From: SAR86 cluster bacterium
GTDB lineage: Bacteria > Pseudomonadota > Gammaproteobacteria > Magnimaribacterales > AG-339-G14
Reading direction: 5' to 3'
DNA length: 64,000 nt
Assembly: GCA_023703675.1 (NCBI GenBank)
Contig: CP097974.1
Location: 209,288 to 273,287 of the forward strand
Of this stretch, positions 55,783 to 64,000 are shown piece after piece (position 1 is the stretch's first letter; each line of letters begins with the position of its first letter). A model generated the notes under the pieces. It searched no databases and had not been told where the DNA came from. It worked only from the letters and a program-made list of their open reading frames with translations. A program made the translations under genes and the position numbers.

Positions 55783-56227
55783 AACCTAAAAGTTTACTTT
55801 TTGTGGTGAAGTCAATTTTTCTAGGTTTTTGATCATCAGGAATTACCCTTTCAAGACCGATGTAGAGCATGCCATTATTTAAAGCTGCTCCTTTAATCAC
55901 CATGTCATCTGAGAGCACAAACTTTTTCACAAAGTTTCTAGCTGCAAGACCTTGATGAACAATTCCTTCACTTGCATCTTTGTCTTTAGATCCAGTAATG
56001 GTTAAGTTTTCACCGACAGCCTCAATGTCAATTTCACTCTCTTCAAAACCGGCAACAGCAAGTTCGATAGTATATTGTTCTTCAGTTACCTTTCTAATGT
56101 TGTAAGGAGGGTAATTAGAAGTTTGTTTAGAGTTTGCCAACAAAGACAAAGTGTCAATTGTTCGGTCAAATCCCACCGAGAAAGGAGAGATGTCTCTCCA
56201 TAAAAGTTCAAATGTATTATTAATCAT
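55781..56227 (-). CDS. Hsp20 small heat-shock protein, IbpA-like
   Basis: A 148-residue alpha-crystallin-type chaperone. It begins with a phenylalanine-rich region (FELLWRDISPFSVGFDRTID at about residues 5-24), then the crystallin domain with YPPYNIRKVTEEQYTIELAVAGFEESEID (read at about 40-68), and ends GLERVIPDDQKPRKI. It holds unfolded proteins for DnaK. A sigma-32-like promoter is seen upstream and a terminator directly follows, so it is a self-contained heat-shock unit. Confidence 0.92.
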   Translation of the reverse strand: MINNTFELLWRDISPFSVGFDRTIDTLSLLANSKQTSNYPPYNIRKVTEEQYTIELAVAGFEESEIDIEAVGENLTITGSKDKDASEGIVHQGLAARNFVKKFVLSDDMVIKGAALNNGMLYIGLERVIPDDQKPRKIDFTTKSKLLG

Positions 56228-56291
56228 TTTTTACTCCTTTTGTTTAAGCAAGTTAAAATTACATTGACCCTAAAAGGCATCAACATGGTTT

Positions 56292-56319
56292 AAATATGGT
56301 TTCTACCTAAAATTTCAAG
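56292..56319 (-). promoter_or_regulatory. Sigma-32-like heat-shock promoter of hsp20
   Basis: On the minus strand CTTGAA (56314-56319) matches the -35 element of sigma-32 promoters and CCATATTT (56292-56299) resembles the CCCCATNT -10 element, with a 14-base spacer. It lies about 65 bases upstream of the hsp20 ATG. The placement fits control by the heat-shock sigma factor. Confidence 0.72.
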
Positions 56320-56342
56320 ACCTAGGTATAATTTATTTTGTA

Positions 56343-56861
56343 ATGCTTTCTTTTAAAGAACAAAATTGCAATATTACTCTTAGGGAGGGAATTGAAGAAT
56401 ATAATAGCTACTTAGTGGCCAATGGAAAAGAGATTCTGACTGCACTGTCTGACTCAACAATTGTCATGGATCATGACGCAACACACGTTATTTTTGGTTT
56501 GGACACTTCTCTAGAAGAGGAAAGCCTACTCGACTCATGGGTGCTTTGGTGTTCTTCTTTCGAATTAAAATATTTAATGTCTTATTCAAAACAACCTGAG
56601 ATAAAAGATTTATACAAAAAACTTCTTAGGGAAGTTGGTGTTTTAAAATTTATTAAACTTTTTTTTAGCGTTTTCCCAACCAAACTAAGGATAATTTTTA
56701 AACATAAAAAAGTAATGAAAAAAAAGTGGCCTTTTAAATTTCCAAAAGAATACTTAGATAAGAAAATTTGTGATCTAAGGGAAGAATATGGCATCGTGAT
56801 TCTAGAAGAAGAGGATAAAAACTTTAAAAAATTAAATTGGTCTGGCTCAATTAGAAATTAA
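56343..56861 (+). CDS. Coq4-motif protein
   Basis: A 172-residue protein of no clear standard family, but it has the zinc-binding pattern of Coq4: HDxxH-x11-E, seen as His44, Asp45, His48 and Glu60 in the region around DHDATHVIFG. Coq4 is a ubiquinone biosynthesis protein in mitochondria and bacteria. The rest is rich in Lys and ends in WSGSIRN. It is transcribed divergently from hsp20. A weak role in quinone or related lipid biosynthesis is possible; another Zn-dependent function cannot be excluded. Confidence 0.55.
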   Translation: MLSFKEQNCNITLREGIEEYNSYLVANGKEILTALSDSTIVMDHDATHVIFGLDTSLEEESLLDSWVLWCSSFELKYLMSYSKQPEIKDLYKKLLREVGVLKFIKLFFSVFPTKLRIIFKHKKVMKKKWPFKFPKEYLDKKICDLREEYGIVILEEEDKNFKKLNWSGSIRN

Positions 56862-56889
56862 GTAAGGATTAATTTTAGGGAGAAATATA

Positions 56890-57276
56890 ATGGATAGAAC
56901 GCATTTGATAACGGTAGTGAGTGAAAAGGTGCTCTTGGCAATTATAGGAGTAGCTACTTGCATAGCAGCGGGACAGCACTTATACAGTATGTATTTGTCA
57001 ATGCAAATTATGCTCGCAGATTTATTTTTGCTCTTTATATTTACCGAGATTCTTGCAATGGTTGCGGCTTTTTATAGCTCAAAAAGAATTCCTGTAACTT
57101 TGCCAATTATCATCGCGATTACCGCCCTTTGCAGATTGATAGTGATGCAAAATAAAGACATGGATGCATTAATAATCATTGCCGAAGCTTCTGCGGTAAT
57201 TATTTTGGCTGGAGCTGCCTACATTATGAGTTTAAAGGACAAAATAAGCCTAGAAAAATTGAGAGATAGGGAGTAA
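56890..57276 (+). CDS. PsiE-like inner-membrane protein
   Basis: A 128-residue protein with four hydrophobic segments. The LADLFLLFIFTEILAMVAAFYSSKRIPVTLPI stretch (read across residues about 38-69) resembles the phosphate-starvation-inducible PsiE family. Function of PsiE is poorly known. It begins 28 bases after the previous gene and converges on tusA with 4 bases between. A good SD (GGGAG) precedes the ATG. Confidence 0.72.
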   Translation: MDRTHLITVVSEKVLLAIIGVATCIAAGQHLYSMYLSMQIMLADLFLLFIFTEILAMVAAFYSSKRIPVTLPIIIAITALCRLIVMQNKDMDALIIIAEASAVIILAGAAYIMSLKDKISLEKLRDRE

Positions 57277-57280
57277 TAAT

Positions 57281-57499
57281 TTAAGTAATTTTTTTTACTT
57301 TAAATTCAAGTAAACCATCTGAAATCTTTTTAGAAACTAATTCATGATTTAGATATTCACAGAATTTTTCAACATCTTTTTCAGCTGTAGGATCTGTAGC
57401 TATTAATTCAATGACATCTCCCGATGAAGCCTCGTGGATGGCTCTATGCAGCAACATTATAGGTTCGGGGCAAATTAATCCCTTAGCATTAATTTTCAT
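57281..57499 (-). CDS. tusA: TusA-type sulfur carrier
   Basis: A 72-residue protein with the CPEP motif (Cys10) of TusA/SirA sulfur carriers, which pass persulfide sulfur for tRNA 2-thiouridine and other pathways. The fold pattern (GLICPEPIMLLHRAI then ATDPTAEKDVEKFCEYL) is standard. It overlaps the nucleotidyltransferase-cupin gene by 11 bases, so both are probably translated together from the same message. Confidence 0.88.
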   Translation of the reverse strand: MKINAKGLICPEPIMLLHRAIHEASSGDVIELIATDPTAEKDVEKFCEYLNHELVSKKISDGLLEFKVKKIT

Positions 57500-58265
57500 T
57501 ATCGTAAAACCTTAGTCTCTCTATGTCATCTTCATCGGTTTTTTCTCCATACTGGATTTCTATAATGTGACATGATTCATCGAAAGGGTTTGTGATTTGG
57601 TGCCACGCTTCTTTTTCAACATGAAATACTTGTTCTTTATTTAATTCAATTGATTGGAAGTTTTCGGCATCTACTTTGCTGAAATTAATTAGGCACTTGC
57701 CTTTTGAAACGAACCAAATTTCATTTCTATGAAAATGTCTTTGAAAGCTCATTCCTTTTTTTGAATCTATAATTAATTCTTTGAGTTTTAAGTTTTTATC
57801 AGTGAATAGATTATAAAACTTGCCCCATACTCTATCTTCTGAAGAATATTCGAAGTCTTTTAAGATCCAACTTGAAGAATTCTTTTTGTGGTCTCCTCCT
57901 ACTCCAAAATGAAAGGTGACATCAGAAACTTCCATCTCTGGAATGTTTCCTTTATTTCTGTCTCCTCCATTACAAAACAATATTTCTTCATCAGGATATT
58001 TTAATTTTGTTTTATTGAGCGCATCTATGCAGCTGCCCAAATCATCGTCCTCAAAGGAAATAACATCATCGACAGGTTTTAAATTTTTTATAATTATTTC
58101 TCTTTCTGTAAACGGCATAAAAAATTTACCTTTTTTCTTTATCAACCAATCATCACTATTCAAAGCAACAATTAAGGTGTCTCCAAGTTTCTTTGCTTCT
58201 TCTAAGTATGCTATGTGTCCAGAATGGATTGGATCAAAACCACCACTAACAACTACAATTTTCAT
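57489..58265 (-). CDS. Nucleotidyltransferase-cupin fusion protein
   Basis: A 258-residue two-domain protein. The N-terminal part (about 1-135) is a TagD/RfaE-C type cytidylyl- or adenylyltransferase: SGGFDPIHSGHIAYLEEAKKL has the HxGH nucleotide-binding motif, with NGGDRNKGNIPE near residue 100. The C-terminal part (about 145-245) is a mannose-6-phosphate-isomerase-like cupin, with MSFQRHFHRNEIWFVSKGK (read about 173-191) and EAWHQITNPF. The union of a nucleotide-transfer and a sugar-isomerase-like domain suggests a nucleotide-sugar function. It precedes tusA on the minus strand. Confidence 0.8.
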   Translation of the reverse strand: MKIVVVSGGFDPIHSGHIAYLEEAKKLGDTLIVALNSDDWLIKKKGKFFMPFTEREIIIKNLKPVDDVISFEDDDLGSCIDALNKTKLKYPDEEILFCNGGDRNKGNIPEMEVSDVTFHFGVGGDHKKNSSSWILKDFEYSSEDRVWGKFYNLFTDKNLKLKELIIDSKKGMSFQRHFHRNEIWFVSKGKCLINFSKVDAENFQSIELNKEQVFHVEKEAWHQITNPFDESCHIIEIQYGEKTDEDDIERLRFYDNEN

Positions 58266-58293
58266 TTATTAATTTTAATTTATTTTATTTTTT

Positions 58294-59706
58294 TTAAACA
58301 ACCTTAAAATCACTGTCTTCAATTGCTCTTTTTGAAGTCTTATCAAGTCTGAAAAAAACTAAAATTGATGCAAGTAAAACGCCTAGGCAAAGTCCAATCC
58401 ACATACCAATAGCACCTTTTTCAGGAATAACTAAATCTGTCAGGCCTAAAATATATCCCACAGGTAGGCCAAAACACCAAAAAGCGACAATCATTATATA
58501 TAGAGGAGCCAGAGTGTCTTTATAACCTCTTAGCGCACCTTGACCAGTAAAACTTATACCATCAGATAATTGCATGAAGGCAGCTATAAAAATTAATGAA
58601 CCAGCTAGAGAGGTTACAATTGGATCAGTATTAAAAAAAGAAGCAAAGAAAGTTCCATAATTTAAAAGTAAAACGAAATTAAATGAAGCCAAGATGACTG
58701 CTACGATGATAGCAAAAAAGGATGAGTATCTTGCTCTAACGAATTCTCCTGCTCCTAAAAGGTTTCCAGATCTTACTGCAGCAGCCAAACCTATCGAGAG
58801 AGGCAACATAAATGTCACTGTTGTAACTTGCATAGCTATGGCGTGAGAAGCAATTGTATTCTGACCAAGATTGCTTAATAACAATCCGCTTCCACTAAAA
58901 AGTCCAAATTCAACAAAAATACAAGCTCCAATTGGAAAGCCTAGTTTGAAAATTTCACCCATTTTCCTAAGATCTGGAGGCGTATAACCTTTAAACAAGT
59001 TTGCTCCTTGATAAGGTTTGGAGAAGTAAATGTATATTATTAAAGCCAATAAAGCTGACCATGTGGAGATAGCAAATGATACACCGCAACCACTGCCCCC
59101 CATTTCAGGAAAACCAAATTTGCCAAAGATAAATAGATAGTTCAAAGCCGCGTTGAGCGTAACCATGCCTAAGTTGATAACAGTAATTGGTACAGGTCTT
59201 GTAATGCCTTCGCTAAATGACTTTAACGGCTGAAAAAGAAATAATGCAGGAGTTCCAACTAATAAACCTAGAAGGTAATTTTTGGTTATTTTCTGTACAT
59301 TTTCTGGAGTTTTAAAAAAGTCTAGTAGATTTCCTGCGAAAATTAAATAAATAGAAACCAAAGCTATCAAAGGAATGCACAACCAAAAAGCCTGTTTTAC
59401 ATGGGGCCCAATTTCTTCAAATTTTTTTGCACCATAAAATTGAGCTACATAAGCAGTAACAATAAATAGGCTCCCTCCGACTCCAAAGAAGACAGGCCAA
59501 AAAAGCATATTTCCTGTTGCCACTGCAGCTTGATCTACAGTACTGTAGTTCCCTGTCATTAATGCAGCAATCACTCCGGTGGCATGAGAAGCCAATTGTG
59601 AAAAAAAGATCGGGATCGCTAAAGAAGCAAAAATTTTTAACTCAAATCTAATTTTATTGTCACTTCCAATAGGCTCGACAATATTTCTGTCTTCAGTTGC
59701 TTTCAT
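58294..59706 (-). CDS. MATE-family multidrug/metabolite exporter
   Basis: A polytopic transporter of about 470 residues with roughly 12 membrane helices. The two-fold repeat typical of MATE proteins is visible: ASLAIPIFFSQLASHATGVIAALMTGNYS at the start of one half and GFPIGACIFVEFGLFSGSGLLLSNLG at the start of the next (each read across its line). I place the start at 59706 (MKATEDRN); the frame runs 20 codons further upstream but that part is not conserved-looking. It is divergent from the acyltransferase at 59780. Confidence 0.86.
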   Translation of the reverse strand: MKATEDRNIVEPIGSDNKIRFELKIFASLAIPIFFSQLASHATGVIAALMTGNYSTVDQAAVATGNMLFWPVFFGVGGSLFIVTAYVAQFYGAKKFEEIGPHVKQAFWLCIPLIALVSIYLIFAGNLLDFFKTPENVQKITKNYLLGLLVGTPALFLFQPLKSFSEGITRPVPITVINLGMVTLNAALNYLFIFGKFGFPEMGGSGCGVSFAISTWSALLALIIYIYFSKPYQGANLFKGYTPPDLRKMGEIFKLGFPIGACIFVEFGLFSGSGLLLSNLGQNTIASHAIAMQVTTVTFMLPLSIGLAAAVRSGNLLGAGEFVRARYSSFFAIIVAVILASFNFVLLLNYGTFFASFFNTDPIVTSLAGSLIFIAAFMQLSDGISFTGQGALRGYKDTLAPLYIMIVAFWCFGLPVGYILGLTDLVIPEKGAIGMWIGLCLGVLLASILVFFRLDKTSKRAIEDSDFKVV

Positions 59707-59779
59707 AAAGGTAGGGTATGATACTACTTGAAATTTAATTTGGAGATAAAAAATTAGGCGAGACAATAGACCTTTTTGG

Positions 59780-60475
59780 TTGAAACGGATTCACTGGTGG
59801 TTCGATCAAAAATATATCCAATATAAAATTAGTCCTCAATTTGAGAAAATAGGATCAGGCCCACTAATTTTAGGTGTCAAATACTTGCATATTAATGGCA
59901 ACGGAATTTCTGTAGGAGATTTCGCTACTTTTATTTCCGCTCCAGATTCTCATATTCATCTGACTACTTGGAACGCGGGCGATTATGACGGAAAAATTGA
60001 GATAGGTGATTTTTGTTTATTTAGCCCTGGCGTAAGAGTTTCTGCTGCTACCAAAATTAAAATAGGAAATTCTTGTATGTTCGCTAACAGCGCATATATC
60101 TCCGATTCCGATTGGCATGGAATTTATGATCGGGCTCTCCCGGTTGGACAATCAAAACAAGTTACGCTAGAAGATAATGTATGGATAGGAGATGGCGCAA
60201 TTGTTAGCAAGGGAGTAACTATAGGCAAAAATTCAATTGTAGGCGCAAGAGCGGTCGTTGTGAAAGATATTCCAGAGAATGTCATTGTTGCGGGAAATCC
60301 AGCAGAAATAATAAAAGAGCTTGATCCAAAAGAAAAACAAGTATCTAGAGCCGAAATGTTTTCTTCGCCTAAAGCTCTAGATGAATTGTATTTAGAAATA
60401 GATAGAATTAGTTTAAAGAAAAACACTTTTTATGGATGGATAAAAAGTAAGTTTTTTCCTCAACAAGATCAATGA
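59780..60475 (+). CDS. Left-handed beta-helix acyltransferase
   Basis: A 231-residue hexapeptide-repeat acyltransferase. Repeats such as IEIGDFCLFSPGVRVS, IKIGNSCMFANSAYIS, VWIGDGAIVSKGVTIGKNSIVGA and the typical ending AGNPAEIIKEL mark the LbH fold; His residues in DSDWHGIYDR are candidate catalytic bases. A TTG start at 59780 is used. It overlaps pdxB by 4 bases. The substrate (sugar or other) is unknown. Confidence 0.78.
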   Translation: MKRIHWWFDQKYIQYKISPQFEKIGSGPLILGVKYLHINGNGISVGDFATFISAPDSHIHLTTWNAGDYDGKIEIGDFCLFSPGVRVSAATKIKIGNSCMFANSAYISDSDWHGIYDRALPVGQSKQVTLEDNVWIGDGAIVSKGVTIGKNSIVGARAVVVKDIPENVIVAGNPAEIIKELDPKEKQVSRAEMFSSPKALDELYLEIDRISLKKNTFYGWIKSKFFPQQDQ

Positions 60476-61563
60476 TAAAAATTGTAGCCGACAAAGATCT
60501 TCCTTTCTTAGATAAGGCTTTTGATTATTCTGAAGAAATAGAGCTGTTAAAACTACCTTATGATCAAATAACTAATGGTAATTTAAAAAATGCAGATGCC
60601 TTGATAAGTAGATCGGTGACAAAAATCAATGAGGAATTAGTAAGTGGTACTAACTTAAAGTTAATTTTTTCTTTAACATCAGGAGAAGATCATGTTGATT
60701 TTGATTGTTTGGAAGAAATAAAGTTTCAATCTGCCAAGGGTTCTAATGCCCAAGCGGTTTTTGAGTACACTGTTTGCGCTTTACAATTTTCCTCAGAAAA
60801 AAAAATTGGAATTATTGGCGAAGGTAACATTGGGAAAAAAATTAAAGATAATCTTTCTTTTTTGGGTTACGAAGTAATTTCTTATGATCCTTATCTTTAT
60901 AACCATGACGAAAGCATAAAAAATGCTGTCCTAAATTGTCCAATAGTTTCAGTTAATGCTTCTTATTCTAGAGATGGAAAGTATCCTTCGCATGAGTTAA
61001 TAGAAAACGTATTCAGTGATTCTCTTTTAATAAACACTTCGAGAGGCGAAGTTGTCAATTATAAAAAAATTGCAAAAGAAAATGATTGCGTTCAGATAAT
61101 TGATGTTTGGAATAATGAGCCAAAATTAAATAAAGATGATTTAGTCGATGCTTTTTTAAGTACTCCTCATATAGCAGGAAATTCTTTTGAAGCAAAATCT
61201 GATGCACTAAATTTAGCAATTGAAGAAATATCTAACTTTTTTGAATTAAAAAAAACAAGACAATTAGATCCTGATCTCCACTATATCGACGTAGACGAAA
61301 TCAGTTTAGCTGAAGAAATAGAAAAAACTATGATTCCTTTTAATTTCTTGAAACAGTTTCTCGATATAAAAAAATATAGTGATGTTTTTAAAAAGAAAAT
61401 AAAACAGGACGAAGCGATTTCAGATTTTTCAATGTATTTTCAGGAAATTAGAAAAAAGTTTGAGCGTTTAGGATTTGGAAATTACTCTTTGAACCTTTCA
61501 AACACCTCTAACGAAAATAAAGAAAAATTATCTTGCCTTGGCTTTAGGTTTCAAGAGAAATAA
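60472..61563 (+). CDS. pdxB: Erythronate-4-phosphate dehydrogenase
   Basis: PdxB oxidises 4-phosphoerythronate in the pyridoxal phosphate pathway of gammaproteobacteria. The 363-residue protein has the D-2-hydroxyacid dehydrogenase fold: [13 protein letters not shown] near residue 108 (NAD site), NTSRGEVVN near 189 and DVWNNEP with [16 protein letters not shown] near 211-238, and the extended C-terminal dimerisation part that marks PdxB. It overlaps the upstream gene (ATGA) and the next. Confidence 0.9.
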   Translation: MIKIVADKDLPFLDKAFDYSEEIELLKLPYDQITNGNLKNADALISRSVTKINEELVSGTNLKLIFSLTSGEDHVDFDCLEEIKFQSAKGSNAQAVFEYTVCALQFSSEKKIGIIGEGNIGKKIKDNLSFLGYEVISYDPYLYNHDESIKNAVLNCPIVSVNASYSRDGKYPSHELIENVFSDSLLINTSRGEVVNYKKIAKENDCVQIIDVWNNEPKLNKDDLVDAFLSTPHIAGNSFEAKSDALNLAIEEISNFFELKKTRQLDPDLHYIDVDEISLAEEIEKTMIPFNFLKQFLDIKKYSDVFKKKIKQDEAISDFSMYFQEIRKKFERLGFGNYSLNLSNTSNENKEKLSCLGFRFQEK

Positions 61564-61579
61564 AATTTATAATAAACAT

Positions 61580-61960
61580 ATGAAAGACTTAAAAGAAAAA
61601 CTTTCAAAAGAAGCTTTTGAAGTAACACAAAACCAGGGGACCGAAAGACCTTTTAGTGGAGATTTGCTTAACATCAAGGAAGAAGGTACTTATAAATGTA
61701 TTTGTTGTGGCCAAAATTTATTCTCTTCTCAAGCGAAATTTGAATCAGGGACCGGGTGGCCAAGTTTTTTTATGCCAATCGATGAGACTGCAGTTAAAAA
61801 TATTGAAGATCGTTCTCATGGAATGGTAAGGGTTGAAGTAAGGTGCAATGGGTGCGATGCTCATTTAGGCCATGTTTTTCCTGATGGCCCCGAACCAACT
61901 GGATTGAGGTACTGCATGAATTCTGTTGCGATGTCTTTTGAGCCTTATAACAGTGAATAA
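61580..61960 (+). CDS. msrB: Peptide methionine-R-sulfoxide reductase MsrB
   Basis: MsrB repairs Met-R-sulfoxide in proteins. About 126 residues. Two CxxC pairs bind zinc (CICCGQNLF and [11 protein letters not shown]), [11 protein letters not shown] is the substrate-binding loop and the catalytic Cys is in [10 protein letters not shown]. The start is taken at ATG 61580 (MKDLKEKL), since the 14-codon extension upstream overlaps pdxB and is not family-like. Confidence 0.92.
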   Translation: MKDLKEKLSKEAFEVTQNQGTERPFSGDLLNIKEEGTYKCICCGQNLFSSQAKFESGTGWPSFFMPIDETAVKNIEDRSHGMVRVEVRCNGCDAHLGHVFPDGPEPTGLRYCMNSVAMSFEPYNSE

Positions 61961-63254
61961 TTTTTGGAAGTCAACTTTTGGATTTTCTTTTTTCACATTT
62001 ATCTCAAGGGTTTTTGGGTATCTTCGTGATCTAACATTAGCGGCTTTTTTAGGAGCTGGACAAATTTATGACATATTCGTTGTAATATTCAGAATCCCTA
62101 ATGTCTTCAGGAGTTTTTTTGGAGAAGGAGCAATGGCACAATCTCTTGTTCCAAGCATTATCGAAGCAAAAGAAAATATAAATAATTTTCTAAATCAAAT
62201 TTTTTCTTTGTTACTTTTTTCTTTATTGATTTTTGTTGGATTAGCTGAGGTATTTCCTAAATTATTTGTTTCCCTTTTTGCACCTGGTTTTATTTATGAT
62301 GAAGAAAAGTTTCTAGATGCCACGAATTTTTTGAGAATTGTATTCCCTTACATACTTTTGATTTCTCTTACTGCATTTTTTGGGGCAATACAAAATTCTA
62401 GGAAAATCTTTCAATTTGTAGCTGCGACTCCAATTTTTTTTAATCTTAGTTTAATTTGTTTCGCTTTTTCATTTGCTGAACTTTCTTTAAAAGTTTTAGG
62501 AATTTCAGTATTAACTGCTGGACTGATTCAATTAATTTTAAATTTCTCTGTTGTGGCTTATTTCGGAATTTTTCCAAAACTCACATTGACTTTTGATCGT
62601 GAAATTCTCAATTCCTTCTTCAACAAATTCATTCCCGCAATTTTCGCAGCTGGCGTTTATCAGTTAAATGTTTTAGTAGATACGATATTCGCTTCATTTC
62701 TGATAACTGGCAGCCCAACTTGGTTGTATTTATCTGAGAGACTAATTCAATTTCCTCTTGGTCTGTTCGGAGTGGCAGTTGCACTTGTTTCTTTACCAAA
62801 CTTAACAGAACTTTTTATACAAAAAGATATGAAACAAATAAGTTCACATAGTTTTAAAATTTTGAGAGTTTTATTTTTAATGGGATTTGGATGTTTCTTA
62901 GGGGCTTACTTCCTTGGCGACTACATAATTGAAATCCTCTTTAAGAGAGGTGAATTTTCTTCTTTTGATGTAGGAATGACTTTTTTAGCTCTTCAGGGGT
63001 ATGCTATTTCGCTCATCTTTTTATTACCTCAAAAATATTTTAATAGTCTTTTCTTTGCGATTTCAAAAACAAATATGGTTGTTTATACTGGATTGTTATC
63101 ACTTTTAGCTAATTTGATCTTGAATTATTATTTTATTTTTATAATAGATTTAGGCCATTTTGGATTGGCTCTCGCAACTTCTATTAGCAGCATAATAGTC
63201 TTTTTTGTAAGCTTGTATTGGCTGTTGAGTAGAAAAATTTTATTGGCTTTTTAA
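61953..63254 (+). CDS. murJ: Lipid II flippase MurJ
   Basis: MurJ moves lipid II across the inner membrane in peptidoglycan synthesis. About 433 residues with 13-14 membrane helices. The N-terminal [50 protein letters not shown] region carries the conserved MurJ signature with its basic and polar central-cavity residues (read across residues about 13-62). I choose GTG 61953 ([10 protein letters not shown]); the frame extends upstream from a TTG at 61926 but that overlaps msrB. It is followed by ribF, as in other gammaproteobacteria. Confidence 0.92.
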   Translation: MNNFWKSTFGFSFFTFISRVFGYLRDLTLAAFLGAGQIYDIFVVIFRIPNVFRSFFGEGAMAQSLVPSIIEAKENINNFLNQIFSLLLFSLLIFVGLAEVFPKLFVSLFAPGFIYDEEKFLDATNFLRIVFPYILLISLTAFFGAIQNSRKIFQFVAATPIFFNLSLICFAFSFAELSLKVLGISVLTAGLIQLILNFSVVAYFGIFPKLTLTFDREILNSFFNKFIPAIFAAGVYQLNVLVDTIFASFLITGSPTWLYLSERLIQFPLGLFGVAVALVSLPNLTELFIQKDMKQISSHSFKILRVLFLMGFGCFLGAYFLGDYIIEILFKRGEFSSFDVGMTFLALQGYAISLIFLLPQKYFNSLFFAISKTNMVVYTGLLSLLANLILNYYFIFIIDLGHFGLALATSISSIIVFFVSLYWLLSRKILLAF

Positions 63255-63256
63255 CA

Positions 63257-64000
63257 ATGTATTTAATAAGAGGACTTAAAAACATAAATCTCTTTAAGGA
63301 AAGATTTTCTGATTTTAGAGTCATTGCAACCATAGGAAATTTTGATGGACTACATCTAGGGCATCAAAAAATTATTTCGGACATGAAAAATATTGCTAAT
63401 GAAAAAAAACTAAAAACAATGGTAATTTTTACTGAACCACATGCAAAAGAATTTTTTGCTGAAAGCTCTAATTCCTCGTCTCAGCCAAGCAGAATATCGC
63501 CTTGGCGTGATAAATTTCAAAGATTAAAAGCACAAGGAGTAGATTTTGCTTTCTATTTAAACTTTAACAAAAAATTACAATCGATGACCCCCGAAAAATT
63601 CATAAATAACGTTCTAGGAAATTTAAACATTCATTATTTAACTATCGGGGATGACTTTAAGTTTGGAAATCGTAGAAAAGGTGATTATGAGATGCTTGAA
63701 AACTGGGGCAGTCTTAATGATGTTATTGTTCAACAAACTCCAACATATCTCAGGGGAGATAGAAGGTACAGTAGTTCCTGGATAAGGGAGGCACTTGATA
63801 AAGATGATTTTGAATTGGCAGCTGAATTGCTCGGAAGAAGATATACTTTTTCTGGCAAAGTAGTTAGTGGAAACAGTTTAGGCAGAACTATTGGAGTTCC
63901 AACAGCAAATTTGTGGCTGCCTAAAAGTAACCTGCCTATAAAGGGTGTGTATGCAGTAAAAGTTCACTATGAAAAAGAAATTCTTTTGGGCATTGCAAAT
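63257..64000 (+). CDS. ribF: Bifunctional riboflavin kinase/FAD synthetase, N-terminal part (3' end outside window)
   Basis: RibF converts riboflavin to FMN and FMN to FAD. The first 248 codons are visible. The FAD-synthetase (nucleotidyltransferase) domain shows ATIGNFDGLHLGHQKII (HxGH-type motif, about residues 24-40), GDDFKFGNRRKG and the SSSWIREAL stretch; the riboflavin-kinase domain begins at about GRTIGVPTANLWLP. The frame is open to the end of the window. It starts 2 bases after murJ. Confidence 0.95.
   Translation, partial: MYLIRGLKNINLFKERFSDFRVIATIGNFDGLHLGHQKIISDMKNIANEKKLKTMVIFTEPHAKEFFAESSNSSSQPSRISPWRDKFQRLKAQGVDFAFYLNFNKKLQSMTPEKFINNVLGNLNIHYLTIGDDFKFGNRRKGDYEMLENWGSLNDVIVQQTPTYLRGDRRYSSSWIREALDKDDFELAAELLGRRYTFSGKVVSGNSLGRTIGVPTANLWLPKSNLPIKGVYAVKVHYEKEILLGIAN

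Overview
This AT-rich, tightly packed window comes from a free-living gammaproteobacterium. Three conserved gene orders support that: cmk-rpsA-ihfB-lapA-pyrF at the left, thrS-infC-rpmI-rplT-pheS-pheT-ihfA-merR in the right half, and murJ-ribF at the right edge. Neighbouring genes often overlap, no intergenic gap reaches 300 bases, and AGA dominates the Arg codons. Together with CoA-transferase, thiolase, GST and acyl-CoA carboxylase genes this suggests a streamlined marine lineage such as SAR86. The lineage is an inference; no 16S gene is present.

Layout. 1-7349: housekeeping genes (cmk fragment, rpsA, ihfB, lapA-like, pyrF, ggt, uvrC, pgsA). 7353-39387: a surface-polysaccharide (O-antigen or capsule type) locus, begun by an LhgO-like oxidoreductase and galE, then tRNA-Cys, galU and tRNA-Leu(UAA). 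It carries nucleotide-sugar genes (wecB, wecC, gmd, an RmlC-like epimerase, three DegT-type aminotransferases, fdtA/fdtB, and a hisH-hisF-WbpG-like amidotransferase trio), assembly genes (wzz, wzx, wzy-like, several glycosyltransferases, an initiating sugar-phosphate transferase) and two acyl-chain modules. Module A (10542-14533) has a hexapeptide acyltransferase, methyltransferase, PhyH-type dioxygenase, ACP, KASIII and SDR reductase. Module B (29290-32739) has ACP, SDR, AMP-forming ligase, a second KASIII and a second ACP, followed by a GNAT transferase. The modules look like dedicated makers of unusual short acyl groups for amino sugars, and are the most interesting system here. The locus ends in a compositionally foreign scar (37428-39387): a C-terminal LegC-type aminotransferase fragment, an intact UDP-GlcNAc 4,6-dehydratase-like gene and an N-terminal sugar-transferase fragment.

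39390-53380: RNase D, a small membrane protein, a phosphoesterase, a thiolase plus Zn-ribbon partner, a DjlA-like co-chaperone, DoxX, pdxH, the thrS-to-ihfA translation cluster (with a pheT that lacks its internal OB-fold domain), a MerR-type regulator, a cupin, an acyl-CoA carboxylase beta chain and a tRNA-Pro that overlaps its 3' end. 53394-64000: accessory metabolism, stress and envelope genes, including a CoA-transferase, GST, hsp20 with a sigma-32-like promoter, a Coq4-motif protein, a PsiE-like protein, tusA, a nucleotidyltransferase-cupin fusion, a MATE exporter, a hexapeptide acyltransferase, pdxB, msrB, murJ and the 5' part of ribF.

All assignments come from reading motifs, lengths and gene order; no database search was run.
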